Shown here piece by piece: positions 63,600-64,000 of a stretch of 64,000 nucleotides of DNA. Each line of letters starts with the position of its first letter. The stretch's first letter is position 1. Both the position numbers and the translations under genes were made by a program. The notes beneath the pieces were generated by a model that saw nothing but the letters and a program-made list of their open reading frames with translations, searched no databases and was not told the origin of the DNA. The stretch is from assembly GCA_014529385.2 (NCBI GenBank), contig CM043962.1:127789470-127853469 (forward strand), read 5' to 3'. This stretch comes from Adiantum capillus-veneris (Eukaryota > Streptophyta > Polypodiopsida > Polypodiales > Pteridaceae).

Positions 63600-64000
63600 A
63601 TCAACGATGTTCCTTTTGCAATTGTATAGTAGGATGGCTTGCTAGTCTCTCCTTCACAATTTTTACTGGCTCCCATGTATGATCAATGTTGTTGCCACAA
63701 AACCATACAAAATTGTTTTCTTAGACCCGAAGGGATTTCAATGAGACCCTCAAAACAAGGGGCAAGCACCCCTAATAATCCTCCTCTACCCTTCTTATCA
63801 ATTAGCTCATTGCACTTTTTGTTTTGATGTTGTAAGTACCCTTGGCATTGCACTTCACTCCCTGGATTTGTTCTTTGAATAGCCCATTGTGTTTGGTGAA
63901 CATCCACCTCAATAGTGTTGTATTCCAATTGAGCTATGGGTAGGTCAAGTTGAGAAACATGCAGGTTGTGTAACATACTCAAATTTAGGCCGATGCGAAT
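63600..64000 (-). pseudogene. Upstream part of the SWIM coding region, partial
   Basis: The minus frame from 63982 (MSMLHNLHVSQLDLPIAQLE) to about 63683 has an EVQCQGYLQHQNKKCNEL segment that could be a small zinc-binding motif. It changes phase near 63700 to continue as CGNNIDHTWEPVKIVKERLA. The true start is probably beyond 64000. Low certainty. Confidence 0.3.

Overview
The window is eukaryotic nuclear DNA from a land plant with a large, retrotransposon-rich genome. The evidence is the dominance of plant-type Ty3/gypsy and Ty1/copia LTR retrotransposons primed by initiator-Met tRNA (TGGTATCAGAGC primer sites), an L1-type LINE, MITEs with textbook target-site duplications, and introns with GT..AG ends. 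The sequence alone does not fix the species. The gene remnants and the unusual gypsy lineage at 45-56 kb lean towards a seed-free plant (fern, lycophyte or moss), but this is an inference. There are no operons, rRNA genes, CRISPR arrays or bacterial features. Element names used here (Gypsy-A, Copia-1 and so on) are labels made for this window.

Region by region. (1) 1-8.3 kb is the only gene-like host region. Tandem repeats at 0.3-1.5 kb precede a split gene at 1617-3165. It has a ubiquitin-like first exon carrying a nonsense codon, followed by a long intact exon that resembles a PD-(D/E)XK nuclease-like family best known from fungi. At 6719-7276 lies a 558-bp Mutator-like MITE with 9-bp target duplications and a tRNA-like insert. 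(2) 8.3-22.98 kb is a four-element nest, all on the minus strand. The gag-protease element Gypsy-B was split by LARD-1 (19805-21777) and by Gypsy-A (8788-19749), and Gypsy-A was itself split by Copia-1 (11351-15935). Each layer has matching LTRs, primer sites and 5-bp duplications, and the host reading frames rejoin across the insertions. (3) 22.98-35.2 kb is an L1-type LINE on the minus strand, split by TRGAG-1 (24675-30643, plus strand). (4) 35.2-40.1 kb is a patchwork: a second LINE reverse transcriptase fragment, LTR fragments and unassigned DNA. (5) 40.1-45.03 kb is TRGAG-2, related in layout to TRGAG-1. (6) 45.03-56.97 kb is a minus-strand gypsy-like element of unusual lineage (Gypsy-E), split by the gag-pol element Gypsy-D (46018-54450) and by a solo LTR (55313-55541). 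(7) 56.97-62.81 kb is Copia-2, carrying a 224-bp MITE in its reverse transcriptase and followed directly by a second primer site and gag start. (8) 62.95-64 kb holds a decayed minus-strand SWIM zinc-finger coding region.

Almost every coding region outside 2172-3165 is broken. In Copia-2 the stops fit C-to-T changes, as expected for methylated, silenced elements. Several elements (Gypsy-B, TRGAG-1, TRGAG-2) keep gag and protease but have lost most or all of the polymerase, so they would depend on enzymes supplied in trans. LARD-1 has no recognisable protein at all. Copia-1, with two LTR differences seen by eye, and LARD-1 look like the youngest insertions.
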